A stretch of 64,000 bases of DNA, taken from positions 24,158 through 88,157 of the forward strand of contig DAOUPT010000007.1 in assembly GCA_030626025.1 (NCBI GenBank), given 5' to 3'. Below the pieces are notes generated by a model. It was not told the origin of the DNA. It was given only the letters and a program-made list of their open reading frames with translations, and ran no database searches. The first letter of the stretch is position 1. Every line of letters begins with the position of its first letter. Shown piece after piece: positions 14,729-24,174 of the stretch. This stretch comes from Anderseniella sp. (lineage in GTDB: Bacteria; Pseudomonadota; Alphaproteobacteria; Rhizobiales; Aestuariivirgaceae). The translations under genes and the position numbers were made by a program.

Positions 14729-15844
14729 GTGAACAAAATGGAGTCCGTTATGTCTTTTCTGGGTTTAGCAGGCGTTGCCTCAACTGTTGGTCTGGCAGCT
14801 TTTGCACTCTTTAATGTCGTCGATAAAGGGGCGTATAACCCCAATATACCCGTTAAAGCAGCTGTTGAAGTAAATGTTTCAAACGCCGAAAAAAGTGCAA
14901 ATTCATCCCCTGTTCCCGCCCCTGCTTCCAGAAAACCTGAAGTAATTCGTGTGGCGGCCAGCAGTGAGACAACGACCACTGCAGATACACAAGAAGATCA
15001 AACCATCAAATATGCTAATCCGCCCGCCCGCACAGCCAAAGAGCAGGCACGCATAGCTCAGGCAGTCGCGACACTGCAAAAGTCGGTCAAGAGCATCGAC
15101 TATGAGCGAGCCCGTTACCATCCCATACATTTCAAACCACAAATTTCAAAAGCCAGCAACAAAGAATGTCTGGTTTGTCATACAGAAATTATGACCCGAA
15201 AGCCTCGTAAGGTTTCAAAAGCGGGCGTAAAATCAACCGATATTCTGGCCTGGTATCAAACGCTTGATACATATGCCGGCAAACAACAATCATTTCATTT
15301 CCGGCATTTGGAAAGTGACTTTGCCAAACAGGTGATGAACCTGTCGTGCAATTTCTGCCACAAGGGTAATGACCCGCGTGAAGAAACACCGGACATGCAA
15401 CCTGGTCAAAAATTATTTACAGCATCAGCAAAACCGAATTTTACACTACGAAAAATGGTCAACCCCAAGCAGGTCTGCCTGCGTTGTCATGGCAAATTTC
15501 CATTTGAAGTTATGGACGGTGTTGAAGGCCCTTGGCACGCTGCGCGCAAAGATATCGAAGACGAAGAAACACCCAATGGCTGCTTGACATGCCATGGCGA
15601 AGACGGCTTCAGGACCAACCGTCATAAGGTCACTTACCTCAACGCAGCAAATATCGAAGAGCTGGCCAAGAAGAGTTCTGACGTTTGTTATGGTTGCCAC
15701 GGCGGGCGTAAATGGTACCGCATAAATTACCCATATCCGCGTCACCCCTGGCCTGACATGGATGAGGAAACACCTGAATGGGCTAAAAATCGTCCGACAA
15801 AATCAGAACCTGAATATCAATTAAAAGCCAAGGCTGTCAAATAA
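14729..15844 (+). CDS. membrane-anchored pentaheme cytochrome c
   Basis: A 371-residue protein with one N-terminal hydrophobic segment (about residues 9-30) and no clear cleavage site, so it is probably anchored with its bulk in the periplasm. A Ser/Pro/Thr-rich linker covers about residues 50-100. Five CxxCH haem c motifs follow: CLVCH 147-151, CNFCH 207-211, CLRCH 250-254, CLTCH 285-289 and CYGCH 320-324. The start is GTG at 14729, chosen because AGGAG lies 9 bp upstream. It precedes the molybdoenzyme gene by 26 bp, and no DmsC- or NrfD-like quinol-oxidising subunit is present in the operon. The cytochrome is therefore the likely electron link between the quinone pool or other cytochromes and the enzyme. 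The haem spacing is not that of NapC/NirT tetrahaem proteins. Confidence 0.9.
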   Translation: MNKMESVMSFLGLAGVASTVGLAAFALFNVVDKGAYNPNIPVKAAVEVNVSNAEKSANSSPVPAPASRKPEVIRVAASSETTTTADTQEDQTIKYANPPARTAKEQARIAQAVATLQKSVKSIDYERARYHPIHFKPQISKASNKECLVCHTEIMTRKPRKVSKAGVKSTDILAWYQTLDTYAGKQQSFHFRHLESDFAKQVMNLSCNFCHKGNDPREETPDMQPGQKLFTASAKPNFTLRKMVNPKQVCLRCHGKFPFEVMDGVEGPWHAARKDIEDEETPNGCLTCHGEDGFRTNRHKVTYLNAANIEELAKKSSDVCYGCHGGRKWYRINYPYPRHPWPDMDEETPEWAKNRPTKSEPEYQLKAKAVK

Positions 15845-15870
15845 TCTGCCGGTACACAGGAGATAAAATC

Positions 15871-18411
15871 GTGAAGACTTTGATTAACAAATTACTGTCA
15901 GGCAACTCGGCTAAACTGGACCGGCGCAAATTCCTGCAATCAACCGCTGCTACAGCTGCGACCGGGCTGGTGATGTCAGGCAAGGCAAAAAAGGCAGAAG
16001 CCTTTGCCTATGAGCCTTATCCCAAAGACAATGATCTGACCACTGTGGTTACCTCATGTGCGCACAATTGTGGCTCACGTCATATGCTGGTCGCCCATAA
16101 AAAAGATGACGTTATCGTGCGCCTGTCGAGCGATGATGGCACCTATCAGGGTGATGCTTTTGGAACTGACACCGAACAGGTTCCGCAATTGCGCGCTTGT
16201 CTGCGTGGTCGCTCATATCGCTTGCGCTTGTACTCACCCGAACGCCTGCTTTACCCAATGAAACGGGTTGGTGAGCGCGGTGAAGGGAAATTCAAGCGCA
16301 TTAGCTGGGATCAGGCGCTGACTGAAATCTCGGAAAAAATGGTGCAGCTTAAAGAGACTTATGGCCCAACGGCGATCCTTGATCAAAGTTATGCTGGCGC
16401 TTCTTATGGTGTACTGCATAAGTCAGACCAGATTGAAGGCTTGTTGGCGCGTTTTCTTGGCATGTTCGGTTGCCGGACAAATTCATGGTCGGTTCCTTCT
16501 TATCAGGCAACAACATTTGCCTCGCGCACCAATTACGGCACTATTCAGGATGGTAATGAAGATGATGCTTTTGCTCATTCCAAGCTGATTATCATGTGGG
16601 GTTGGAATCCGGCTTACACCTTCCACGGCGGCAATACTTTCTACTACATGCGCATGGCCAAACAGCGCGGTTGCAAATTTGTTATCATTGATCCCCAGCA
16701 CACTGATTCAGCTTCGGCATATGATGCCTGGTGGATTCCGATTAAACCAAATACCGATGCTGCGATGATGGCCGGCATGGCCTATCATATCTTTGACAAG
16801 AACCTCCATGATCAGGAGTTCATCGACAAGTTCGTGCAAGGTATGGATAAGGGTACGATGCCGGGATGGGCCAGCGGTCAGGAGAGCTTTAGGGAGTATC
16901 TGGCCGGTGCGTTTGACAACACGCCCAAGACACCTGAATGGGCCGCCGATATTTGCGGGGTTTCTGCAGATGACATTCGCAAACTTGCCGAAATGTATGC
17001 GACAACCAAACCGGCAGCGCTCAAGGCATCATGGTCACCGGGCCGCAATGCTTATGGCGAGCAATATGCCCGCATGGCCAATGCCCTTCAGGCCATGACC
17101 GGCAATATCGGCAAACTTGGCGGTTGCGCCGAAGGTGTTGGCAAGGGCTTTCACGTTGAAGGCACTGCTCACCCTTATGACCAATATGCCAATGTCTGGT
17201 TTGCCTCGCTAAAATCTGATCGCTGGGCACATTGTGTATTGAATTATCCCAATGTGAAGCGTGAAGAAATCGGTCTGTGGCCACGTCAGGATAACACCGA
17301 TGGGCAAATCCCCAACATCAAGGCGATTTTCTGGCACGGGTCTGACTGGTTCAACCAGCTGACCAATATCAACAAGGAAATCAAGGCGATCGAAAAGATG
17401 GAAATGGTTGTCTGTATGGATTCAACTATTACCCCGTCAGGCATATGGGCGGACTATCTGTTGCCAATCGGCACCCACTTTGAACGCCATGATGTGGCCC
17501 TGCCCTGGTACAAAGGTCATTATTATATTCATCGGCCAAAAGTGATTGAGCCACTGGGTGAATCAAAATCGGATTTCCAGGTTTTCACCGAGCTGGCTTA
17601 CCGCCTTGGTTTTGGTAAAAGTTTCAATCCAAAAGCCGACCGTAGCTATTTTGATAATGCTGACGCGGTCGATGAGGCTTATCTGTCAGAATGGTGGGTG
17701 AACCGGGTTATGCACCATCAGGGTGTTGAAATCAGCTGGGAAGAATTTAAAAAACGCGGGGTTTACAAGTTTCTTCTCAAAGAACCCCATGTTGCCTTTA
17801 AAGCGCAGATCGAAAATGGCAAACCTTTCCAGACCCCTTCTGGAAAAATTGAAATTTTCTCTACCACGCTTGCCCAGATTACCGACTGGACTAAAACGCA
17901 ATATGGTTACGAGATCCCGGCCATTCCAAAATGGATTGAACCGTGGGAATCACTCAATCATCCACTTGCCAAAAAATTCCCGTTCCATCTGATTTCGCCA
18001 CACCCGCGCTGGCGCACTCACTCAATCTTTAACAACATTCCCTGGTTGCGCGAGACATTCTCACAGGAAACAACCATGAATGCTTCTGATGCGCGAAGGC
18101 TCGGGTTGAAAACTGGCGATATTGTTGAAGTGTGGAATGATCGCGGCAAGGTTGTTACACCGCTCTATGTTACCGAGCGCTGTATGCCCGGTGTTGCTGT
18201 TTTACATGAGGGAGCCTGGATGGACCTTGATGAAAACGGGGTTGATCGCTCTGGCAATCCGGACTTCCTGACCAAGGATGATCCAAGTCCGGCAGGTGCA
18301 TTTGCCTACAACACAGTGCTGGCGAATATCAAAAAAACCGATCTGGACCACCGGCCCGGCTGGGATAAGCTTTCCACCTCCCGCTCGCACGTTTTCCGTC
18401 GTGATAACTGA
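15871..18411 (+). CDS. DmsA-like molybdopterin oxidoreductase, Tat-exported
   Basis: An 846-residue catalytic subunit of the DMSO reductase superfamily. A Tat signal (DRRKFLQ at residues 17-23, then a hydrophobic stretch) predicts folded export to the periplasm. The Fe-S region reads C63-x3-C67-x3-H71 and C110 (CAHNCGSRH then RACLRGRS). The third position is normally Cys in DmsA-type enzymes but is His here. The segments MKRVGERGEGKFKRISWDQA and YDAWWIPIKPNTDAAMMAGM closely resemble DmsA. The molybdenum ligand is likely Ser in the WSVPSYQA segment (S210, or S207), placing it nearer DMSO/N-oxide reductases than Cys- or Asp-ligated enzymes. The C-terminal dinucleotide-binding domain is complete. 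It sits between the pentaheme cytochrome and a DmsB-like gene. The substrate is unknown: S- or N-oxides, methionine sulfoxide and halogen oxyanions are all conceivable. Confidence 0.88.
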   Translation: MKTLINKLLSGNSAKLDRRKFLQSTAATAATGLVMSGKAKKAEAFAYEPYPKDNDLTTVVTSCAHNCGSRHMLVAHKKDDVIVRLSSDDGTYQGDAFGTDTEQVPQLRACLRGRSYRLRLYSPERLLYPMKRVGERGEGKFKRISWDQALTEISEKMVQLKETYGPTAILDQSYAGASYGVLHKSDQIEGLLARFLGMFGCRTNSWSVPSYQATTFASRTNYGTIQDGNEDDAFAHSKLIIMWGWNPAYTFHGGNTFYYMRMAKQRGCKFVIIDPQHTDSASAYDAWWIPIKPNTDAAMMAGMAYHIFDKNLHDQEFIDKFVQGMDKGTMPGWASGQESFREYLAGAFDNTPKTPEWAADICGVSADDIRKLAEMYATTKPAALKASWSPGRNAYGEQYARMANALQAMTGNIGKLGGCAEGVGKGFHVEGTAHPYDQYANVWFASLKSDRWAHCVLNYPNVKREEIGLWPRQDNTDGQIPNIKAIFWHGSDWFNQLTNINKEIKAIEKMEMVVCMDSTITPSGIWADYLLPIGTHFERHDVALPWYKGHYYIHRPKVIEPLGESKSDFQVFTELAYRLGFGKSFNPKADRSYFDNADAVDEAYLSEWWVNRVMHHQGVEISWEEFKKRGVYKFLLKEPHVAFKAQIENGKPFQTPSGKIEIFSTTLAQITDWTKTQYGYEIPAIPKWIEPWESLNHPLAKKFPFHLISPHPRWRTHSIFNNIPWLRETFSQETTMNASDARRLGLKTGDIVEVWNDRGKVVTPLYVTERCMPGVAVLHEGAWMDLDENGVDRSGNPDFLTKDDPSPAGAFAYNTVLANIKKTDLDHRPGWDKLSTSRSHVFRRDN

Positions 18412-18431
18412 TTTTTTGGAGATTGAATTAA

Positions 18432-19109
18432 ATGGCTCAAGAGCTCGACAAGAAAAAAATTAAAGCGGCGGTAAAAAAGCGTAAACGTGAGACCTATACA
18501 CCGGTTGTCCCAAAAATGCAGTTAGGCTTTATCCACAACAATGTTGACTGCATTGGCTGCCGTGCCTGTGAAATGGCTTGCAAGGACAAAAACGGTTTAT
18601 CAGCCGGACCGCGTTTCCGGAGGGTCCAATATGTTGAGGGCGGGACATATCCGGAGGTTTTTGCCTTCAAGATCAATATGTCATGCAACCATTGTGCAGA
18701 ACCAGCCTGCCTGCCCACCTGCCCGACCGGGGCAATATTCAAGCGCAAGGAGGATGGTATTGTTGACATTGATTCCACCTTGTGCATCGGCTGTCGGCGA
18801 TGCGAGGCTGCTTGTCCTTACGGTGCGCCACAGTTTGATCCGGTCGATAATCTGGTTAAAAAATGCAACATGTGCGTTGATGAGATTGAAGCCGGGCGCA
18901 AACCTTATTGCGTTATGGCCTGCATGATGCGAGTGCTGGATATCGGCCCGATTGATCAATTGCGTGAAGGAACCTATGACACCAAAGCGCGCGCTCCTCA
19001 CGAAAAAGTTGTTCGGCAGGTTCGCTCAATGGCTGACCCGGAACTGACAAATCCGTCCATCGTTTTTATTCCTCATAGCAAAGGTTTACCGGAAAATGAC
19101 AGCGACTGA
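18432..19109 (+). CDS. DmsB-like four-cluster iron-sulfur subunit
   Basis: A 225-residue ferredoxin-type electron-transfer subunit. Sixteen cysteines fall in four groups: C40/43/46/50, C85/88/93/97, C118/121/124/128 and C145/148/160/164, consistent with four [4Fe-4S] clusters as in DmsB/PhsB/NrfC. No signal peptide is seen; the N-terminus is very basic (KKKIKAAVKKRKR), and the protein probably co-exports with the Tat-bearing catalytic subunit. It starts 20 bp after that gene and overlaps the chaperone gene by 14 bp. It would pass electrons between the molybdenum subunit and the pentaheme cytochrome. The C-terminal 60 residues extend beyond the last cluster. Confidence 0.9.
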   Translation: MAQELDKKKIKAAVKKRKRETYTPVVPKMQLGFIHNNVDCIGCRACEMACKDKNGLSAGPRFRRVQYVEGGTYPEVFAFKINMSCNHCAEPACLPTCPTGAIFKRKEDGIVDIDSTLCIGCRRCEAACPYGAPQFDPVDNLVKKCNMCVDEIEAGRKPYCVMACMMRVLDIGPIDQLREGTYDTKARAPHEKVVRQVRSMADPELTNPSIVFIPHSKGLPENDSD

Positions 19110-19845
19110 CGAAAATGCTGCAAAGATCACCCTGAAGCCGATAGCTGACGATTTGCGTCTGCTGGCAAGGTTCCATGACCGTGAACTTGAACCAGAATTC
19201 TTAAGCGGTTTGCGAAAAGGTAAGATCACAGAGTTTTTATCGGTATCAATGGAATCAGATACCGCCATTCAGGCTGCTAATAATCTTGATGCGGCATTGG
19301 CTTTATTGCCCTCAGCTCTTGGTGAAACCATGCTGGACGCACTTGCGGCGGAGTATGCCAATATTTATTTATGTCATAATTACCGTATCGCACCGACAGG
19401 TTCGGTCTGGCTAACAGAAGAAAAACTTGAGCGTCAGGAGCCAATGTTTGCGGTGCGCGAATGGTATTCCAAATACGATGTAAAAGCCCCGGACTGGCGC
19501 ATCCGCCCTGATGATCACATCGTGCATGAATTACAGTTTCTGTCTGTCTTGTGTGAATTGGATACCAAACAAAGTGCATTGGATGCCGTGGCTTTTCTTG
19601 ATCAGTGTATGCTGGTCTGGATACCGGATTTTGCAAATGCCGTGAGTGAGCGGGCACTCGAGCCAATCTACATTGCCAGCGCATCGCTAACCGCTGCGTA
19701 TCTGGAAGAGTTACGTGATTTGCTTGAAGTGGCCACCGGTATTGCCCGGCCTGCTGAAGACCCTGAAACGGACGAGGATACTGCACGAGTTTACGACATT
19801 GATCTGGATCGGCCTTTTGCTCCAGGTACATCTGAAAGCTGGTAA
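19096..19845 (+). CDS. TorD/DmsD-family molybdoenzyme chaperone
   Basis: A 249-residue soluble, mainly helical protein. The segment AAEYANIYLCHNYRIAPTGSVWL fits the conserved TorD/DmsD region, followed by a helical stretch with DDHIVHELQFLSVLC. Such chaperones bind the Tat signal of their partner and hold it until the cofactor is inserted. The ATG at 19096 lies inside the end of the preceding gene (14-bp overlap), so translation is coupled. Its dedicated partner should be the enzyme encoded at 15871-18411. It is longer than E. coli DmsD, with an acidic C-terminal extension. Confidence 0.82.
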   Translation: MTATDENAAKITLKPIADDLRLLARFHDRELEPEFLSGLRKGKITEFLSVSMESDTAIQAANNLDAALALLPSALGETMLDALAAEYANIYLCHNYRIAPTGSVWLTEEKLERQEPMFAVREWYSKYDVKAPDWRIRPDDHIVHELQFLSVLCELDTKQSALDAVAFLDQCMLVWIPDFANAVSERALEPIYIASASLTAAYLEELRDLLEVATGIARPAEDPETDEDTARVYDIDLDRPFAPGTSESW

Positions 19846-19850
19846 GGCAG

Positions 19851-20906
19851 GTGTTCTGGCAACGCAAATCGGATTCGACTCACCATAATGTCAAACAATG
19901 CCCGTTGCCAGAAATTGATGGTAAGGCCTGTGTGCATTCGATTTCTATCACAGCAAGTTGCCAGCTTTGCGTTGATGCCTGCCCCGCTAAAGCCATCGTC
20001 ATGGATGATGAGATGCTTGGTCTTGATGAAGCAGCTTGCACCGCTTGCGGGTTATGTCAGGCGGTCTGCCCGCAAAATGCTATTTCAATAGTTTACGAAC
20101 CGCCGGTGCGCGGTGATGAAGTATTGCTGGTGTGTGAAAAGACCGGGGCTGAATACGGCAGACAACGGATCAGCTGTTTGCATCAGGTGGGTATGGAGCA
20201 ATTGGCAAAATACTATCAGCAAGGTGTCCGAAAACTAATTGTTGCTAGCGCTGATTGCAAGACTTGCATTGCACCAGGGCGATTGCTGGAAAAACACCTG
20301 CAAGAGTTTAATTTGCTCGCCTGCAACCGTGAACTGTCCCCAATCGAAATGATTGTTGGCCCTTGCGTCCCTGATAAAAAATGGTGCCAGGCAGATGAGG
20401 AACTTGAGCTGGAGGACTCCAGCAAACGAAAACTCTTTACAGCTCTTGGTAAGCATTTAAGCGATAATAATAACGAACCGGCGGAAGATGCTCCTGCGTC
20501 ACAACATGCAAAATTTCAGAGCCGTAACGCATCCCCAAAAACAACTATATTCTCATGGGTTCCTCGAATTAATGAAGACCGGTGTGATGGTTGCGATGCC
20601 TGCATGAGAATTTGTCCGGCCCATTCCTTGACAAGAGTCAATGAAAATGGCTCACAAACCCATTACGAAATACTACCGCAAAATTGTAACGGGTGTGAAT
20701 TGTGTCTGGATGTATGTCAGAACGATGCAATTATTTTGTCAGAGATGGATGTGTGCAAAACCCGCATCGTTCCATTGCAGGCCTTTACCTGTACATCGTG
20801 TGGAGTAGCATGCCATGTGCCAGGTTCAGAGACTAAAGAGGACAGTTTATGCAGGATCTGTTCACAGACACAGCATCACAAGAAGCTGTTTCAGGTTCTA
20901 ACATGA
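19851..20906 (+). CDS. unusual polyferredoxin with central Cys-rich domain
   Basis: A 351-residue cytoplasmic protein with no signal peptide, starting at GTG 19851 five bases after the chaperone. It has two dicluster ferredoxin modules: N-terminal (CQLCVDAC and CTACGLCQAVC) and C-terminal (CDGCDACMRIC and CNGCELCLDVC). Two extra CxxC pairs lie near the C-terminus (CTSCGVAC and CRIC). The part between the modules (about residues 80-150) contains LLVCEKTG, a GVRKLIVASADCKTC segment and other Cys. It loosely recalls MvhD/FlxD-type electron-transfer domains, but this resemblance is weak. A linker rich in Glu, Asn and Ala follows. I do not recognise a named family. Position suggests a cytoplasmic electron carrier or maturation factor for the molybdoenzyme, or an input to the adjacent sensor. 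Confidence 0.75.
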   Translation: MFWQRKSDSTHHNVKQCPLPEIDGKACVHSISITASCQLCVDACPAKAIVMDDEMLGLDEAACTACGLCQAVCPQNAISIVYEPPVRGDEVLLVCEKTGAEYGRQRISCLHQVGMEQLAKYYQQGVRKLIVASADCKTCIAPGRLLEKHLQEFNLLACNRELSPIEMIVGPCVPDKKWCQADEELELEDSSKRKLFTALGKHLSDNNNEPAEDAPASQHAKFQSRNASPKTTIFSWVPRINEDRCDGCDACMRICPAHSLTRVNENGSQTHYEILPQNCNGCELCLDVCQNDAIILSEMDVCKTRIVPLQAFTCTSCGVACHVPGSETKEDSLCRICSQTQHHKKLFQVLT

Positions 20907-22801
20907 ACCCGCCTGGATCATTGTCAAAACTGGCCCGCTGGATCGATAGCAAACTGCAACGAAAACTGGTTATTATCCTAGCCGGTTTACTGCTGGTGAC
21001 CTCGACAGCATTTCTTGCGATGGTAATCGCTGTTTATAAAACCCAACTTGTTAATGAACATGCGCGCGCCTCGCTGCAGGTAAACCGGTTACTTCAGGCA
21101 TCCCTTGAAAATGCCATGCTAAAGCGTGACATTGATGGTTTGCGTGATATCGTTAGGCGGCTTGGCAAGCAGGAAGGCATCGCCGGGGTTGCCATCCTCA
21201 ATCCCGATTTTGAAGTCCGCTTCACCTCTGGTGCCGACCAGTTTAAAAAGACGATGGCATCGCCAATGGTCCAGAAAGCCCTTGGCAGCAAAACACCGCA
21301 AACCCGTTTTATATCGTTAAATGACGGCACCCATCTGCTGCGCAGCATAAACCCGGTTCACAATAAACCCCAATGCAAAGAATGCCATGGGGAAGCCGAT
21401 AAAAATCCCGTAAACGGTTTGCTGGTGATTGATTACAATGCCGCCAGCATCAAACAAAATGCCTTAAACAGTGCACTTATGTTAGGCGGCATTGGTGCAA
21501 TTGTGGTTTTTGCGACCGGGCTTGGTATCTGGCTGGCGTTAAAGTGGCTTGTTGTTGCCAGGTTGCGCCGCCTTCGTCATGCCAGTCGTTTATTGGCCAG
21601 AGGGAATTTGGAAACCCGGGCAAATATCGCGGGACATGACGAAATCAGTGAATTGTCCGATAGTTTTGATCATATGGCAAAGCGTCTTGGTGATTCCTTG
21701 CAAGCGCTGAATGCCTCCGAGAAATTTTTGCAAAGTGTGATTGACTCCATTCCAGATGGTATTCGCGTCATTGATGACGATTTTAACATTATCAAGGCCA
21801 ATCAGGCCTATTGCGAACAGGCTGGACAATCGATGGGCACTGTGATCGCAGAAAAATGCTACAAGTCTTCCCACAACCGCAAGGAGCCTTGTCCCATTAC
21901 TCTGGTCGATTGTCCGATTGTTGAACTAAAGAAATCCCCAACAAAAACCATCAAGACCCATCATCAGCATTTTAATGATGAGGGAAGCGAGTTGTTTGTG
22001 GAAGTCTCAGCTGCTCGGGTTCAACTGACCCTTAACGGCAAAACCTCCTCATATGTTATTGAATCCATTCGTGACCTGGCCGAACAGGCTAAAATATCGC
22101 AAGAGCAACGCCTGTCAGAACTCGGCCTGCTGGCAACCGGCGTTGCGCATGAAATTCACAACCCGCTTTCTTCTATCATGTTTGCTCTAAAAGCGATGCA
22201 GGGTGATATCGACACCCTGGGGACAGAACGGAAGGCTGATCTTGATTATCTGGGCATTGCCGAGACAGAAATCCAAAAATGTCTTGAAGTTACCGACCGA
22301 TTGCTCATGCTGAGCCTGCCACCAAGCGATGATCGCGAGCTTATTGATGTGAGTTCAGCCACGCGCAAAGCCCTTTCGCTTCTTTCATATCAAATCGAGC
22401 ACGACGGGGTTGTCCTGAAGCTTGATCTTGAGGATAATCTGCGTATTATTGCCTGTGAAAGCGACGTGGGAATGATCGTGATTAATCTGGTGCAAAATGC
22501 CCTTCACGCAATGCCTCAAGGTGGCGAACTGAAAATTAGAGGGCACCGGATTGCTGATCAGATTGCGCTTGAATTCAGCGATACAGGCGTAGGTATTGCA
22601 AAGCATAATCTGGATAAAATTTTTCTTCCCTTCTGGACAGAGCGAGCAGATGCCAGTGGTGGACGCGGTCTTGGCCTTTCAATCTGCGAAGCAATCGTTG
22701 ACAGGCTAGGTGGAACAATTAAAGCAAAAAGTGCGGTTGGTGTTGGTACAACATTTTCAATACTGCTTCATGACGCTGATTCAGAAAGGCAAGATCAATG
22801 A
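20849..22801 (+). CDS. membrane sensor histidine kinase with periplasmic haem c motif
   Basis: A 650-residue hybrid-free histidine kinase. TM1 is at about residues 40-63 and TM2 at about 210-231, enclosing a periplasmic domain that contains CKECH (176-180), a haem c attachment motif. HAMP follows at about 232-285, then a PAS domain (about 290-410) with clustered Cys (C337, C348, C355), HisKA with H434 in VAHEIHNPL, and an ATPase domain with GRGLGLSICEAI. The start at 20849 has an AGAGGA ribosome site 7 bp upstream but overlaps the polyferredoxin by 58 bp; an alternative ATG at 20903 forms an ATGA junction. It overlaps the regulator gene by 4 bp. A haem-bearing sensor would report periplasmic redox state or ligand to the NtrC-type partner. 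Confidence 0.88.
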   Translation: MQDLFTDTASQEAVSGSNMNPPGSLSKLARWIDSKLQRKLVIILAGLLLVTSTAFLAMVIAVYKTQLVNEHARASLQVNRLLQASLENAMLKRDIDGLRDIVRRLGKQEGIAGVAILNPDFEVRFTSGADQFKKTMASPMVQKALGSKTPQTRFISLNDGTHLLRSINPVHNKPQCKECHGEADKNPVNGLLVIDYNAASIKQNALNSALMLGGIGAIVVFATGLGIWLALKWLVVARLRRLRHASRLLARGNLETRANIAGHDEISELSDSFDHMAKRLGDSLQALNASEKFLQSVIDSIPDGIRVIDDDFNIIKANQAYCEQAGQSMGTVIAEKCYKSSHNRKEPCPITLVDCPIVELKKSPTKTIKTHHQHFNDEGSELFVEVSAARVQLTLNGKTSSYVIESIRDLAEQAKISQEQRLSELGLLATGVAHEIHNPLSSIMFALKAMQGDIDTLGTERKADLDYLGIAETEIQKCLEVTDRLLMLSLPPSDDRELIDVSSATRKALSLLSYQIEHDGVVLKLDLEDNLRIIACESDVGMIVINLVQNALHAMPQGGELKIRGHRIADQIALEFSDTGVGIAKHNLDKIFLPFWTERADASGGRGLGLSICEAIVDRLGGTIKAKSAVGVGTTFSILLHDADSERQDQ

Positions 22802-24174
22802 CTGCTAAACGTCGTGCCCGACGCATTCTTGTCGTAGAAGATGATTTAACCTTAAACCGACTGTTGCTTGATCAATTATCGCGGATTGGTTTTACGACAA
22901 AAGGCGTTACTTCGCGCCAGCAGGCTAAGGACGTCTTGGAAGATTTTGAACCCGATCTGACAATCCTCGATATGCGATTACCTGATGCTAATGGTCTGGA
23001 CTTCCTGCCTGATCTTCACAGTTGTTGTCCGGTTGTTATTCTGACCGCGTACGGGTCAATTGATCAAGCGGTAAAAGCTGTAAAAAGCGGGGCAGCAGAA
23101 TACCTGATCAAACCGGTTTCACCTGCAAGTCTGGAACTTGCCGTTACGCGGGCGCTAGAGAACGCCGAATTAAAGCGCAATGCTCAATTCTGGGAATCAA
23201 AAGTAAAATCGGAAACCGGTTCCAACATGATTGGCAGCGGGGCAGCTTTTGCTAAGGTGCGCGACATGATAGCTCTTGTGGCACCGGTCGAAACAACGGT
23301 TTTAATCGAGGGAGAAAGCGGCGTTGGCAAGGAACTTGTTGCAGGTGCCATCCACGAGCAAAGCACACGCGCTGACCAGCATTTTGTTGCAATAGACTGT
23401 TGTACCTTACAGGAAAATCTGTTTGAATCCGAGTTATTCGGCCATGAACGCGGTGCTTTTACCGGGGCTGACCGCAAGAAAGACGGGTTGATCGAAGTTG
23501 CCGAACACGGAACCGTTTTCCTTGATGAAATCGGGGAAATCAGCCCTGTTATTCAGGCTAAATTATTACGCGTACTGGAAACTGGAAAATATCGCCGCCT
23601 TGGCGGGGTAAAAGATATCTCTGCTAATGTCAGGTTTGTGGCCGCAACCAACCGTTCGCTGCAGGAAATGACCGAAGAGGGTAGTTTTCGCAGTGATCTT
23701 TTCTATCGGTTATCGGCATTTAATATTCAAGTGCCACCACTTAGAGAGCGCAAAGTGGACATCAAAAAACTTGCTATTCATTTTCTTGAATCACGAAACT
23801 TTCAACGAAACATCAAGAAGGTTTTAGCACCTGCAACGCTCAAGGCCCTGACCGCCTATCACTGGCCTGGAAATGTTCGAGAGCTGAAAAATGCAATCGA
23901 ACGCAGCATCCTTATTTCGGCCAATTCGCCACGCATTTTGCCCGAGCATATTTCACTGCCGAAAAACCCGGATGACTGCAAAGCATCCGTTGATTTGTCA
24001 TTTGATCACGAACCTACATTTGATGAAATTCGCGAAAATTATCTGATCCATTTGCTTGATGCTCATAACGGCAACAGGAAAGAAGTGGCGCAAATTCTGG
24101 GCGTGAGCGAACGCAACACCTACCGGCTGATTAAAAAACTGGAGCTAGACGGAAAAATTACATCCCCGGCTTAG
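22798..24174 (+). CDS. NtrC-family sigma-54-dependent response regulator
   Basis: A 458-residue response regulator and enhancer-binding protein. The receiver domain has the acidic pocket (EDD at 14-16) and phospho-acceptor D58 (ILDMRLPD). The AAA+ domain has Walker A GESGVGKE at about 172-179 and an intact GAFTGA loop at 219-224, which contacts sigma-54. A Fis-type helix-turn-helix closes the protein ([23 protein letters not shown]). Its start overlaps the kinase stop by ATGA, making a clear two-component pair. Because a perfect sigma-54 promoter lies at the head of this gene set, the simplest reading is positive autoregulation of the whole operon. Its 3' end overlaps the convergent msrAB gene by 17 bp. 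Confidence 0.93.
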   Translation: MTAKRRARRILVVEDDLTLNRLLLDQLSRIGFTTKGVTSRQQAKDVLEDFEPDLTILDMRLPDANGLDFLPDLHSCCPVVILTAYGSIDQAVKAVKSGAAEYLIKPVSPASLELAVTRALENAELKRNAQFWESKVKSETGSNMIGSGAAFAKVRDMIALVAPVETTVLIEGESGVGKELVAGAIHEQSTRADQHFVAIDCCTLQENLFESELFGHERGAFTGADRKKDGLIEVAEHGTVFLDEIGEISPVIQAKLLRVLETGKYRRLGGVKDISANVRFVAATNRSLQEMTEEGSFRSDLFYRLSAFNIQVPPLRERKVDIKKLAIHFLESRNFQRNIKKVLAPATLKALTAYHWPGNVRELKNAIERSILISANSPRILPEHISLPKNPDDCKASVDLSFDHEPTFDEIRENYLIHLLDAHNGNRKEVAQILGVSERNTYRLIKKLELDGKITSPA

